A DNA stretch of 64,000 bases from FEN-1297 sp963843605 (GTDB taxonomy: Bacteria; Bacteroidota; Ignavibacteria; Ignavibacteriales; Ignavibacteriaceae): NCBI GenBank assembly GCA_963843605.1, contig CAWJLA010000003.1:1-64000 (forward strand), read 5' to 3'. Every line of letters begins with the position of its first letter. Positions within the stretch are counted from its first letter, which is position 1. Position numbers and translations under genes: made by a program. The notes beneath the pieces were generated by a model. That model was not told the origin of the DNA, did not search any database, and worked only from the letters and a program-made list of their open reading frames with translations. This document shows, piece after piece, positions 53,640 to 62,038 of the stretch.

Positions 53640-55589
53640 TTATAATTTATCGTAAGTAACGCCATCCTTATTTATTTTTAATAAATATATATAATTACTT
53701 TTACCATTATAAAAGCCTAATATTAAAAATCCAGAGTCTTTTGTTTTAACGATCTTTTTGCAATATGTTCCTTCATAATCTTTTCGCCAGATTATATTAC
53801 CCTCATTATCAGTTTTAAACAAAAATATAGATCTCTCATACCCACCTATCAACAAATTGCCATTATCAGTAGCTAAACAGCATTGTGCGCTTGATGAAGA
53901 ACCATTTATTAAATTTTTTTTCCAGTGTTCATTACCGTATATATCCGAACAATGTATAAAACTTCCGTATGCCATACCGAAAGAGCCTACGACATAAATA
54001 TTATCATTAAGCAACATTCCATCGTTAACATTATAGTTTTGTGCAGGGAATCCGTTAAACTCCAGGTATTTAGTTTCCGATAGTACATCCCCGTTTTGGT
54101 TTACTACTAAATTATAAATAGCATTTGAATAAATAACCGTATCTTTTATTATAGCCATAATAAGATAATTGCCGTTGACTCTCTCTATCTTATAACCCTC
54201 ACTCCCCTTAACGCCTATTGCTTTATCAAATATCGGGGTGCCCGTATTTGATAATTTTAAAAAACAGATTTTTTTACTTAATGATGAGTTTACTCCCTTA
54301 TAAAAACCAGTAACAAAATAATTACCATCATCTGCCTGTAGTATATTTGTTAAATATATTCCCTGTTTATTGTCGGCCAAATAACTCCATACTACATTAA
54401 AATTTCGATCCAACTTAACAACCTTTGACTCAAAACTGCTGTTGTTGCCTACCATTATAACACCGTTATCAAGTGTCTTTGCTATTTTACTTATTGTAAA
54501 ATTCGGTATTCGTTTTGTCTCCTTTAAATCTCCAAGTTCATCTATGGTATATAAATAGGTATCTTTGTTAACAATTGAATAACCCACAGCAACATATTCG
54601 GAATCAGATAAATTTATACCGGTAACCAGATTTATGTCATTTGCCAGCGCAATTTTTTTTGCAAACAATCCATTCGAGAAAATAATTTCGCGACTCCAGG
54701 CCCCCCAAATGTTAACAGTATTTTTTGCCCTTACTTTTAGTATATAAACATATAAATCCAGATTTTGAGTAAGCGTTGTATCTCCAAGCATATTATCCGT
54801 AATAATATTATTCGAATAATAATCCGATATCTGAAATTGGTAACTGGTTGCATATTTTGAACTACTCCAGGTAAAACTATTTTCTTTATTAAATGTTTGT
54901 ATCTCTTCGGGTTTTTGAGATAAAATAACCGGCGGCTTTGGTCCATCTATTGTGAACATGTATATACTGCTTTTATATATTTGGCTTGATGAATCTGGTG
55001 TAATAGATATCTGCCAGTAATAAGTGCCTTTTTCAAGCCCGTTAGTTTCAGCTTTCATATCGTTTGTTTTACCTGAATAAACAATATCATTAAAAGCGAT
55101 ATCCTTTGCTACTTTAACGTCAAAGTTGTAATCAAAAAGCGCGCTCCACTTCAATTCAACAATGTTTGTCCATCTCATTGTGTCACTTGGCGCCGGGTAT
55201 GTTAGTTGAATACGGTATCTGGGTATGGGAGAAATTATAACTGCTATTTCTTGAGATTTCGAATTTCCGTTGATATCATACGCCGAACATTTTAAAATGT
55301 GGAGGCTGTCATCAGCCCATGGAGAAATATTCGGCTCAATCATATACGGCCTAGTTGAACTAATACCTACCGTATCACTGTCTATAAAATATATTACCTT
55401 TTTTATGGAATCTTCACTTTCTACTTTAATAGAAAACCTAGTCGGATTATAAATGGTACTGCTGTCTTGTAAGCCGATAAAATTAACAGATTTAATTTTT
55501 CCTCCTTCTACCTTCGGTTCATTGACATTTTCTTTACAACCGAATATTGAAAATACTAAAACCAATAAGAAGAATATATATTTAAGCAT
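53640..55589 (-). CDS. Lipoprotein with Ig-like domains and a beta-propeller
   Basis: A 649-residue lipoprotein with lipobox LVFSIFGC (Cys at about 18). Residues about 30-125 look like a bacterial Ig-like domain (IKKVIYFIDSDTVGISSTRP and HILKCSAYDINGNSKSQEI). A fibronectin-like part follows to about 300 (IVELKWSALFDYNFDVKVA, GTYYWQISI). From about 310 repeated motifs such as DNGVIMVGNNS, DDGNYFVTGFYKG and DNGNLLIGGYERS build a propeller like those of proteins rich in 'NGG-D' delta-60 style repeats. Probably a surface lipoprotein; function unknown. One-gene cassette. Confidence 0.75.
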   Translation of the reverse strand: MLKYIFFLLVLVFSIFGCKENVNEPKVEGGKIKSVNFIGLQDSSTIYNPTRFSIKVESEDSIKKVIYFIDSDTVGISSTRPYMIEPNISPWADDSLHILKCSAYDINGNSKSQEIAVIISPIPRYRIQLTYPAPSDTMRWTNIVELKWSALFDYNFDVKVAKDIAFNDIVYSGKTNDMKAETNGLEKGTYYWQISITPDSSSQIYKSSIYMFTIDGPKPPVILSQKPEEIQTFNKENSFTWSSSKYATSYQFQISDYYSNNIITDNMLGDTTLTQNLDLYVYILKVRAKNTVNIWGAWSREIIFSNGLFAKKIALANDINLVTGINLSDSEYVAVGYSIVNKDTYLYTIDELGDLKETKRIPNFTISKIAKTLDNGVIMVGNNSSFESKVVKLDRNFNVVWSYLADNKQGIYLTNILQADDGNYFVTGFYKGVNSSLSKKICFLKLSNTGTPIFDKAIGVKGSEGYKIERVNGNYLIMAIIKDTVIYSNAIYNLVVNQNGDVLSETKYLEFNGFPAQNYNVNDGMLLNDNIYVVGSFGMAYGSFIHCSDIYGNEHWKKNLINGSSSSAQCCLATDNGNLLIGGYERSIFLFKTDNEGNIIWRKDYEGTYCKKIVKTKDSGFLILGFYNGKSNYIYLLKINKDGVTYDKL

Positions 55590-55614
55590 GAATTTGAATC
55601 TCCCTTATCAAAAT

Positions 55615-55819
55615 GTATAACCCGGCGCGTTTTACCCAGTTTACCGCTATGCGGCCGCCCATAATAAGAATACCAGTTAGAATTGATCTGCCGATAATCT
55701 AAAAAGCGATTGCAATGACCGATAACTTTGGACAACTTCGCCAAAATGGAGTAATACTGCCAAAGACATTTGAAATGCTGAACGCGAAATCGCGGTCGGG
55801 TAGAAACGCATGGTTAGGC
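55615..55819 (-). repeat. attC-like site g
   Basis: A 205-bp copy 44 bp after the beta-barrel gene. On the gene strand it reads GCCTAACCATGCGTTTCTAC at the start, and near the end CTGGGTAAAACGCGCCGGGT then TATAC. The arms GCGTTTCTACCC and GGGTAAAACGC pair with one extra C. The middle holds a short AACTT/AAGTT-type hairpin. Confidence 0.85.
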
Positions 55820-55862
55820 AATATTTACCTAATAAATAGCTTACATTAATTATTTCAGCATA

Positions 55863-56594
55863 TCATAATTTAATCCCAAATGATAATGAAGAAATAAAAC
55901 CATTTAAACCAATATCCATTACTTTATTTACGTTTTCAGTTCCAGTTGTAGATTCTTCTTGTTGTTCTGTACTTTGCGTCCAACTTTGTTCATAACCTCC
56001 TTCAAGAGTAACAATAAATGCTCCAAGACTAATTGAAGTTCCAATCATAACTTGAAGACAGGGCCCCCACCCATTCATTGATATTTTCTTATCATAATTG
56101 AACTCTGAAAAGTCACTTAATCTCAATTCTTCAACTATCTGTACTGAAGTGTGATTAAAACCAACAATCGGACAAATTATAACCGGGAAAATTCCAATTT
56201 TGAAAGGAATATATTGTGCCAAAAATAATATTTCAAAGACTTTTATTGAGCCATCAATATTTAATGCCCCCCCGTAATCTTTGTATTTAGAATAGGCAGG
56301 TTTGTAAGAATATCCCAAAGAAATACCTGCATTAAAATCTTTTAGCATAGATACTTGAAGCCCTACATTTGCCATTAACATTCCCCCGAATCCTTTTTGA
56401 GTTTGTATTGGTATCCCTGAAGATCTATAACTATCAGTTATAGAATTATATAAATTATTTATATCGTTTGGTGCTGTATTTCCGTAACTAAAAGAAATAA
56501 ATAATTTGTGAAATACAGTCAATTTTCTTCCTTGCGAAAATACAGATTGACATAAAAACAAATAAATCGGCAATATCAATAAAAGTTTTTTCAT
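55863..56594 (-). CDS. Predicted outer-membrane beta-barrel protein
   Basis: A 243-residue protein with a clear signal peptide (MKKLLLILPIYLFLCQSVFS then Q) and alternating beta strands ending in SLSFGIKL, as in OmpW/outer-membrane barrels. Segments such as LMANVGLQVSMLKDFNAGIS are strand-like. No enzymatic motif. It is 70 bp after the lipoprotein gene at 56665, with no repeat between, so the two share one cassette. Confidence 0.65.
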   Translation of the reverse strand: MKKLLLILPIYLFLCQSVFSQGRKLTVFHKLFISFSYGNTAPNDINNLYNSITDSYRSSGIPIQTQKGFGGMLMANVGLQVSMLKDFNAGISLGYSYKPAYSKYKDYGGALNIDGSIKVFEILFLAQYIPFKIGIFPVIICPIVGFNHTSVQIVEELRLSDFSEFNYDKKISMNGWGPCLQVMIGTSISLGAFIVTLEGGYEQSWTQSTEQQEESTTGTENVNKVMDIGLNGFISSLSFGIKL

Positions 56595-56664
56595 TATTAA
56601 GTAACTCCTTAGTCATTCAATTGGAAACATTAACAAAATATGGACTTAATTATATAATGTTATA

Positions 56665-57375
56665 TTAATAGAAATTCTGCCAATCTGTATACGTTACACC
56701 AAACTCATTGCCAGCTCCAAAACGGAAAGAAAAAGCTGAGTCGTATATCCTTTTAACATATTTACTTGTAAGTGCAGAATGTATTGTGTCTGAAAAAACA
56801 ACATTAGCATTCTCTAAAATTTGCACAACATAATAACTAACATCTCCAGTCATATTTTGGTGCCACTGGATATTTACGTCTTCATAATGAATATCATTAT
56901 AAAAGTGAATACTTCTTTCCCCATAAACGTCTGGAACAAATGGTGGATGTTTGAAGATTAACATAATACTGTATTTTATTGACGGTTCATTTTTTAATCC
57001 CAGTAAACCTATATTATAGTTTTTCTTATAGAGTCCAACGGACAATTCATGCTTACCATTTAACCACCATCGTGTATCTACATTAAACTTAAATGGTGGC
57101 TGTGAAATTTTAGGGAAAGAGGTTGAATCATTTAATACTGTTACATAATTGATTTCAGAAAATGGTACTGTAGGTTGTAATTCAACTATAGTTAAACCGG
57201 TAACTGTGTCCCCACTCTGATAATTAGATAGGTCTAATGTTTCTTTTTGTTCGGCAGTTAGGTTCTTATTCACAAATGGCTCCGGTTCCGTAAAATAATT
57301 GCAGGATAGATGCAATATTATTGCAGTTAAAATAATCATATAAAGAAGGGGTTTTGGTATTTTCGTAATAGTCAT
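56665..57375 (-). CDS. Hypothetical lipoprotein
   Basis: A 236-residue protein with lipobox AIILHLSC (Cys at about 25). The rest is beta-rich, with motifs such as TRWWLNGKHELSVGLYKKN and VPDVYGERSIHFYNDIHYED. I recognise no family. It is the first gene of a two-gene cassette with the beta-barrel protein, so they may act together at the outer membrane. Confidence 0.65.
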   Translation of the reverse strand: MTITKIPKPLLYMIILTAIILHLSCNYFTEPEPFVNKNLTAEQKETLDLSNYQSGDTVTGLTIVELQPTVPFSEINYVTVLNDSTSFPKISQPPFKFNVDTRWWLNGKHELSVGLYKKNYNIGLLGLKNEPSIKYSIMLIFKHPPFVPDVYGERSIHFYNDIHYEDVNIQWHQNMTGDVSYYVVQILENANVVFSDTIHSALTSKYVKRIYDSAFSFRFGAGNEFGVTYTDWQNFY

Positions 57376-57460
57376 ATTTCACTCATTAAATATTTTTTTA
57401 TTATTTTATTAAAATGTATTTACAATAATCATATAATCGAAAATCTCTATTTATTTTGTT

Positions 57461-57665
57461 GCCTAACGCGGCGTGTTTTACACAGTTTACCGCTATGCGG
57501 CCACCCAAAATAACAGTGCTAATTAGAAATGATCTGTCGATAATCTACAAAGTGATTGCAAAGTCCGGCAACTTTTAACAAGCTCGCCGGTACGGAACAA
57601 CTCTGCCAAAGAGATTTAATTTGCCGGATACGGTTACGCGGACGGGAATAAATACATGGTTATGT
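57461..57665 (-). repeat. attC-like site h
   Basis: A 205-bp copy 22 bp after the stop of the gene at 57688. In plus orientation the distal end is GCCTAACGCGGCGTGTTTTA (gene strand GTTAGGC). Near the gene it is ATGGTTATGTGCC, more diverged. The middle has more changes than site e or k. Confidence 0.8.
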
Positions 57666-57687
57666 GCCTTTATTTTTTAATGTTTTT

Positions 57688-58341
57688 TTAGTGAAAATAA
57701 TAACCGACTTTTATCAAAGGCATGAATATTAAATTTCCAGTATCGTGTAGTGGCCGTAACCCAGCCAAATCCCAAGACATATTTGTTGAGCGTATTCTTA
57801 TTCCTATGCTTATGAGTCCATTATAATCTTTATGGATTAATGAATTTGTATTTTCATATTCAATTAATAAAGACGTTTTTTCTGACGGATCTATTCTGAA
57901 TCCAAACATATATATCCAATCTGCATCACTTTCTTCTGAATACTTTATATATGCCAAACTTAAATGAAAGCTTTTGCTTGGCTGGCCTAAACTTATCACA
58001 TCACCAATCGAATAACTCGTCGATTGGGGTGTATATGAACCAAATAAAGACGTCTGTACTTGTTCAAAACTTATTATTTTCTGTTTAAATCCTAATGTCA
58101 ATGTCTCATAAAATAGTGGAGTTATTGGGAACAGACTAAACACGCTTATATGTGTGGTCGGTGTAACTGCATAGGAATAGTTTAATAATAATAATTCATA
58201 ATCAGAAAAATATGAATTATCTGTTGGCATTGTATATGCCGTCGGCATAAGTAATAATTCATTATCACTGGCTAAATATTTTTGAGGATATAATGATGTC
58301 GTTAATAGAACTATCAATAAAAGAATTTTTTTTATATGCAT
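57688..58341 (-). CDS. Predicted outer-membrane protein
   Basis: A 217-residue protein with a signal peptide (KKILLLIVLLTTSLYPQ) and a beta-strand-rich mature part ending in LIKVGYYFH, as in small barrels. DNSYFSDYELLLLNYSYAVT and DADWIYMFGFRIDPSEKTSL are strand-like. No family recognised. One-gene cassette; the start is 25 bp below site i. Confidence 0.6.
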   Translation of the reverse strand: MHIKKILLLIVLLTTSLYPQKYLASDNELLLMPTAYTMPTDNSYFSDYELLLLNYSYAVTPTTHISVFSLFPITPLFYETLTLGFKQKIISFEQVQTSLFGSYTPQSTSYSIGDVISLGQPSKSFHLSLAYIKYSEESDADWIYMFGFRIDPSEKTSLLIEYENTNSLIHKDYNGLISIGIRIRSTNMSWDLAGLRPLHDTGNLIFMPLIKVGYYFH

Positions 58342-58366
58342 TAAACCATTCCCCTTTTATTCTGGC

Positions 58367-58571
58367 ACATAACGCAGCGCGTTTTACCCAGTTTACCCCT
58401 ATACGGCCGCCCAAAATAAGAACGCCAATTAGAATTGAACTGCCAATGATCTGAAAAGTACTTGCAAGATCCGATAACTTTGAACATGTTCGCCGAAACT
58501 GAGCAAATTTGCCAAAGACTTTTGAAATGCCGAACGCGATAACGCGGTCGTGTAGAAACATATGGTTAGGG
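58367..58571 (-). repeat. attC-like site i
   Basis: A 205-bp copy that ends five bases after the methyltransferase stop (GTTAGGGC in plus orientation). The distal end is ACATAACGCAGCGCGTTTTA, with one change in the GCGGCG segment. Middle identical in long stretches to site k. Confidence 0.82.
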
Positions 58572-58575
58572 CTTG

Positions 58576-59214
58576 TTAAAGCTTGGTTCCTAGTCCACAA
58601 ATCCATCCTCGTTTAATATTCATTTTAACATCTTGATATCCATTATTTTGGAATGTATGCATAAATTCTTCCTTGGTTTGATATTGCATAAAGTCAGTTG
58701 TATTAGAGAATTTAGACCACATATTAAGGATTTTTTCATTCTCAGAATTCTTATATTCTTCTGATACAATTAATAATTTTCCCTTGGGTTTCAATACTCT
58801 TAATACCTCTTTCATATCATTATCTAAATCAGGCCAAAAAAAGTATGTTTCAATTGCAGTAATTATGCTAAAGGAATTATCGGGAAAGGGAAGCTTAGAT
58901 ACACTTGCTTTTCGTATGTCTACTTTACCCGAATGGATATAATTTCTATTTAATTTTAATGATGATTTAACAGATGCATCAGAAAAATCTATTCCATATA
59001 CTTTCCCTTTCCTTGCTATCTTAGCCAATTTATTTACTGTTTTTCCACCTCCACATCCTATATCTAATATTATATCATCTTCCATTATATCTAAATATGA
59101 TAATGCCCAATTTGTTAATTTATTGTGACCAACATTCATAAATCTGGTTATTAAAGAGCCAATGATGCCAGTTGGTTTCTTAGCTTGTGAAATAAATTTT
59201 GCTAATATGTTCAA
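58576..59214 (-). CDS. SAM-dependent methyltransferase (class I)
   Basis: A 212-residue cytoplasmic enzyme. The SAM-binding motif I is IILDIGCGGGKTVNKLAK (about 49-66), followed by motif II VYGIDFSDASV and the post-motif SKLPFPDNSFSIITAIETYFFW and VLKPKGKLLIVSEEY, as in UbiE/COQ5-like methyltransferases. Substrate unknown. It is a one-gene cassette bounded by sites i and j; methyltransferases are common integron cargo. Confidence 0.88.
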   Translation of the reverse strand: MNILAKFISQAKKPTGIIGSLITRFMNVGHNKLTNWALSYLDIMEDDIILDIGCGGGKTVNKLAKIARKGKVYGIDFSDASVKSSLKLNRNYIHSGKVDIRKASVSKLPFPDNSFSIITAIETYFFWPDLDNDMKEVLRVLKPKGKLLIVSEEYKNSENEKILNMWSKFSNTTDFMQYQTKEEFMHTFQNNGYQDVKMNIKRGWICGLGTKL

Positions 59215-59293
59215 TTCATTAATCCTTAGTTAAAAGCTACCCAATTTTTCGACTCGTTCAATTTTCAGATTTTAAACATATAAAACCCCAAAA

Positions 59294-59484
59294 GCCCTAA
59301 CACGATGCAGTTAAGCCGACCGCCCAAAACTACAATTTTATTTTGTGTTGATCTGTCAATATTTTGGAAAGTAATTTCTAGGTCCGATAACCTTGGTAAG
59401 TTTGCCGAAACGTATTAATAACCCCAAAGACATTTAATATTGTCAAGCACAATGTTGCGGTCGGGTAGAACCGCATGGTTAGCC
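59294..59484 (-). repeat. attC-like site j (shortened)
   Basis: A 191-bp copy eight bases after the higA stop. The distal arm lacks the GCGGCGCGTTTTACCC section (GCCCTAACACGATGCAGTTA), and the middle is more diverged, but GTCCGATAACCTTGGTAAGT and GCGGTCGGGTAGAACCGCAT are recognisable. Possibly inactive. Confidence 0.7.
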
Positions 59485-59491
59485 CCCCTTC

Positions 59492-59794
59492 TTAACTAAC
59501 TTGAGGCAATTTCTTTACTTCCCTTTTTAGTCTTCCTTTTAGCCTTTCTTTTTCTATCTCTATATTGTATTTCATCTGTAAATTTAGCCAAAACCTTTCA
59601 GACATTCCAAAATATTCTGATAACCGTAGTGCAGTATCAGCGGTTATTGATCTTTTACCTAATACTATCTCATTTATTCTTCTTGCAGGTACATTTATAT
59701 CTTTTGCTAAACGATACTGACTTATTTCCATCGGTAGTAAAAATTCTTCTAATAATATTTCCCCAGGGTGAATTGGTTCCATTTTTTGTGACAT
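59492..59794 (-). CDS. higA: HigA-family antitoxin
   Basis: A 100-residue XRE-type DNA-binding antitoxin. Characteristic segments are MEPIHPGEILLEEFLLPMEI and the HTH SQYRLAKDINVPARRINEIV followed by LGKRSITADTALRLSEYFGM. It represses its own operon and neutralises HigB. It starts five bases after the higB stop: the toxin gene comes first, the usual order of HigBA. Confidence 0.93.
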   Translation of the reverse strand: MSQKMEPIHPGEILLEEFLLPMEISQYRLAKDINVPARRINEIVLGKRSITADTALRLSEYFGMSERFWLNLQMKYNIEIEKERLKGRLKREVKKLPQVS

Positions 59795-59799
59795 CGTTT

Positions 59800-60087
59800 T
59801 TATCCTTTATGATAATATATTATTTCAACTTCATATGCATTATTATCTTTCCAGCTAAATATAATTCTCCACTGATCATTTATTCGAATACTGTATTTAC
59901 CCATTAAATTCCCAGATAATTTTTCCAATTTGTTGCCTGGAGGTATTTTTAAATCTCCAATTAATTCAGCAGCATCTATTAGAAGTATCTTTCTATAGGC
60001 AATCTTATAAATTTTCGATGGATATTTTCTGACAATTTGGCGATTAAATAAATCTTCTGCGGCTTTATCTGAAAAACTTTTAATCAT
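59800..60087 (-). CDS. higB: HigB-family toxin
   Basis: A 95-residue RelE-fold mRNA interferase that cleaves mRNA at the ribosome. The HigB/plasmid-killer signature is visible: MIKSFSDKAAEDLFN, then LKIPPGNKLEKLSGNLMGKY, SIRINDQWRIIFSWKDNNAY and VEIIYYHKG. With higA it forms a two-gene cassette. Toxin-antitoxin cassettes are thought to stabilise large integron arrays. Confidence 0.93.
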   Translation of the reverse strand: MIKSFSDKAAEDLFNRQIVRKYPSKIYKIAYRKILLIDAAELIGDLKIPPGNKLEKLSGNLMGKYSIRINDQWRIIFSWKDNNAYEVEIIYYHKG

Positions 60088-60139
60088 TTTGTATATATAA
60101 TAACGTTTTCCGTTATTATAATCAATATTCTTTTTCAGG

Positions 60140-60344
60140 GGCTAACGCGGCGCGCTTTACCCTGTTTACCGCTTTGCGGCCGCCCAAAACAAGAGCGCCA
60201 ATTAGAATTGAACTGCCAATGATCTGAAAAGTGATTGCAAGGTCGGGTCACTTTGAACAAGTTAGCCGATTCGGTACAACTTTTCCAAAGACTTTCGAAA
60301 TGCCGAACGCGATATCGGGGTCGGGTAGAAACGCATGGTTAGAC
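60140..60344 (-). repeat. attC-like site k
   Basis: A 205-bp copy. On the gene strand it begins GTCTAACCATGCGTTTCTAC, with a canonical RYYYAAC box, and ends in GTAAAGCGCGCCGCGTTAGC. Inner arms and the AACTTTGAACAAGTT centre are intact. The cassette it closes (60345-60897) has no clear gene. Confidence 0.83.
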
Positions 60345-60897
60345 CCTTTTCTTTTTTCTTAAGCGAAATTTAGCAGACTATTTTTATTTGTTGATAGTTA
60401 TTTTTCTATTTTTCTTGTGCGGAGGGGACCAAACAATTTGAAGATTTATTTATTGGTCGGTTCTTCATATTATATTGAAATCTACGAAATGCAACGCCAA
60501 TCATTACTCATGTTTCTAATAGTGCAATCTGACTTAATCAATAAACTATCATCTTCTTTAATACTAGCGTACGGTCAGTCCCAATTTCCAATGAGAATGT
60601 CCGTAATTTATGCTCTCTTTGTTTCCTAGTCTCTTATTACCGGAAGCATTCTCTGGCATAAAAAGAGAAATGCGCTGGCTTAATATTTAATGTTTTGATT
60701 TTTATCTGTTATATAGATAATCGTATGTCTTTTATTGGTTTGCATTCCTGGCTGCCCCTAATTTACTATTACAATTTTATATAAAAATATTTTCTTCAGC
60801 AAACCAATACTTGTGTATTACTCTATCGCTAAAACTTTTGCTTTTTATTTAATATATAGTAGGAAATTTATCTTTTTGGGAAAGTTTTTTCTGCCTT
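60345..60897. other. Cassette-sized segment without a recognisable gene
   Basis: Between the truncated site l and site k lie about 550 bp. On the cassette strand only very short frames occur (for example 22 codons starting MQTNKRHTIIYITDK). None has a good ribosome site or family match. It may be a gene-less cassette, carry a small RNA or promoter, or be a decayed gene. Confidence 0.5.
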
Positions 60898-61034
60898 CAA
60901 AAATGCCGATTAGAATTTATCTGCCGATAATCTGAAAAGTGAATGCTGGGCCCGGTAACTTTGAACAGTTTCGCCGAAACGTGACACAAGTGCCGAATGC
61001 GATGTCGCGGTCGGGTAGAAACACATGATTAGGT
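60898..61034 (-). repeat. attC-like site l (truncated)
   Basis: A 137-bp partial copy seven bases after the stop of the gene at 61041. It holds the gene-proximal arm (GCGGTCGGGTAGAAACACAT in plus orientation, then GATTAGGTGC) and the middle, but the distal arm with the GTTAGGC crossover box is missing. A deletion has removed about 68 bp; it should not recombine. Confidence 0.75.
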
Positions 61035-61040
61035 GCTTTC

Positions 61041-61721
61041 TTATAAAAGTTTACTTATTTTATTTCTTAATGTTATACTTTTGCTTAACAATCTTTTGTA
61101 GATTGCTTCACGTTGTTGAACCATACCAAAATAACCAGTAACTATATTGGAAAACTGTGTACTTCTAATTACTTCTGAATTTGTAATCCTTCCCTCGATA
61201 ACATTATAATTGGTGAAGATAAAGGGCATTACGAAATTGTTAAAGTACGTATAGAAATAATTATCCATAAATCTTACTCCGGATATTGCGATATTATAAT
61301 CGACTATTTCTTTCTTTATATTATAATCATCTATAATATTAAGATGACCGCTATTTGTGATATCTTCGTAAGTACCCTTTTGAATATCTGCTTTTGAAAT
61401 CAATGAGATTTTTCTTACAACTTCATTTGCTGAATCAATTGGCAATTTCTTTTCCTTTATATCTAACAGTTTAGGTCTCATTGATTCCATCCAGATACTA
61501 TCTTTCTTGACCATCGATTGTAATTCATCGATATTTTCGTCAGCATCATGAATAAATCCATTGAGGTATTCCTTTTCAAGTTGTTTATCTTGTCTACTTA
61601 ATTGCCAGTTATTCAGCAAAAAACCGGCGGTAACACCCAAGAATACCACAAACAGTTCAAAGAATAATTTTTTCCAATCATGAATTGTAATTTTATGAAA
61701 TCCATCATTTTTGTAAGTCAT
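61041..61721 (-). CDS. DUF6090-like membrane-anchored protein
   Basis: A 226-residue protein. A basic amphipathic N-terminus (HDWKKLFFELFVVFLGVTAG, about 10-30) forms one membrane helix and is followed by FLLNNWQLSRQDKQLEKEYL, the pattern of DUF6090-type proteins of Bacteroidota. A long helical domain follows. I place the start at ATG 61721 behind AAAGG, since the longer frame to 61775 would begin inside the next repeat. Function unknown; often found as a stand-alone accessory gene. Confidence 0.7.
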   Translation of the reverse strand: MTYKNDGFHKITIHDWKKLFFELFVVFLGVTAGFLLNNWQLSRQDKQLEKEYLNGFIHDADENIDELQSMVKKDSIWMESMRPKLLDIKEKKLPIDSANEVVRKISLISKADIQKGTYEDITNSGHLNIIDDYNIKKEIVDYNIAISGVRFMDNYFYTYFNNFVMPFIFTNYNVIEGRITNSEVIRSTQFSNIVTGYFGMVQQREAIYKRLLSKSITLRNKISKLL

Positions 61722-61770
61722 ATCTACCTTTAATTCAAAAATATTTTTTGTGATTATTTCCTTGTGAAGC

Positions 61771-61974
61771 ACCAAACGCGGCGCGTTTTACCCAGTTTAC
61801 CGCTATGCGTCCGCCCAAAATAAGAATGCCAATTAGAATTAAGCTACCGATAAACTGAAAAGTGATCGCAAGGTCCGGTCACTTTGAACAAGTTACTTGG
61901 AAAGGAGCAACACGCCGAATACTTTTACCTCACCGACCGCGTCCTCGCGGTCGGGTAGAAACGCATGGTAGGTG
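61771..61974 (-). repeat. attC-like site m
   Basis: A 204-bp copy, 65 bp below the stop of the gene at 62039. The distal end is ACCAAACGCGGCGCGTTTTA in plus orientation. The gene-proximal end has a perfect inner hairpin, CCGACCGCG / CGCGGTCGG around TCCT. It is the copy closest to the predicted integrase end within this window. Confidence 0.8.
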
Positions 61975-62038
61975 CTTTCTATAAATAATTCAGTATATCT
62001 AAAAAATATTGAGGCATAGTTTATTACTGTTTCTAAGT

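Noticed and set aside
46929..58606. Open frames lying inside attC-like sites (46929-47111, 50530-50727, 53440-53637, 55556-55744, 58345-58606)
   Set aside because: They lie largely within the non-coding repeats and share related sequence only because the repeat is conserved; their products match nothing.
60417..60629. A 70-codon plus-strand frame in the gene-less cassette
   Set aside because: It has no family resemblance, is on the opposite strand to all cassette genes and has a weak start context.
46911..61974. Repeats as ordinary REP/BIME elements rather than attC sites
   Set aside because: They occur once per gene, always in the same orientation, directly after stops, at a uniform 205 bp and with RYYYAAC/GTTRRRY termini; REPs would vary in orientation and position. 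This remains the main alternative until an integrase is found.
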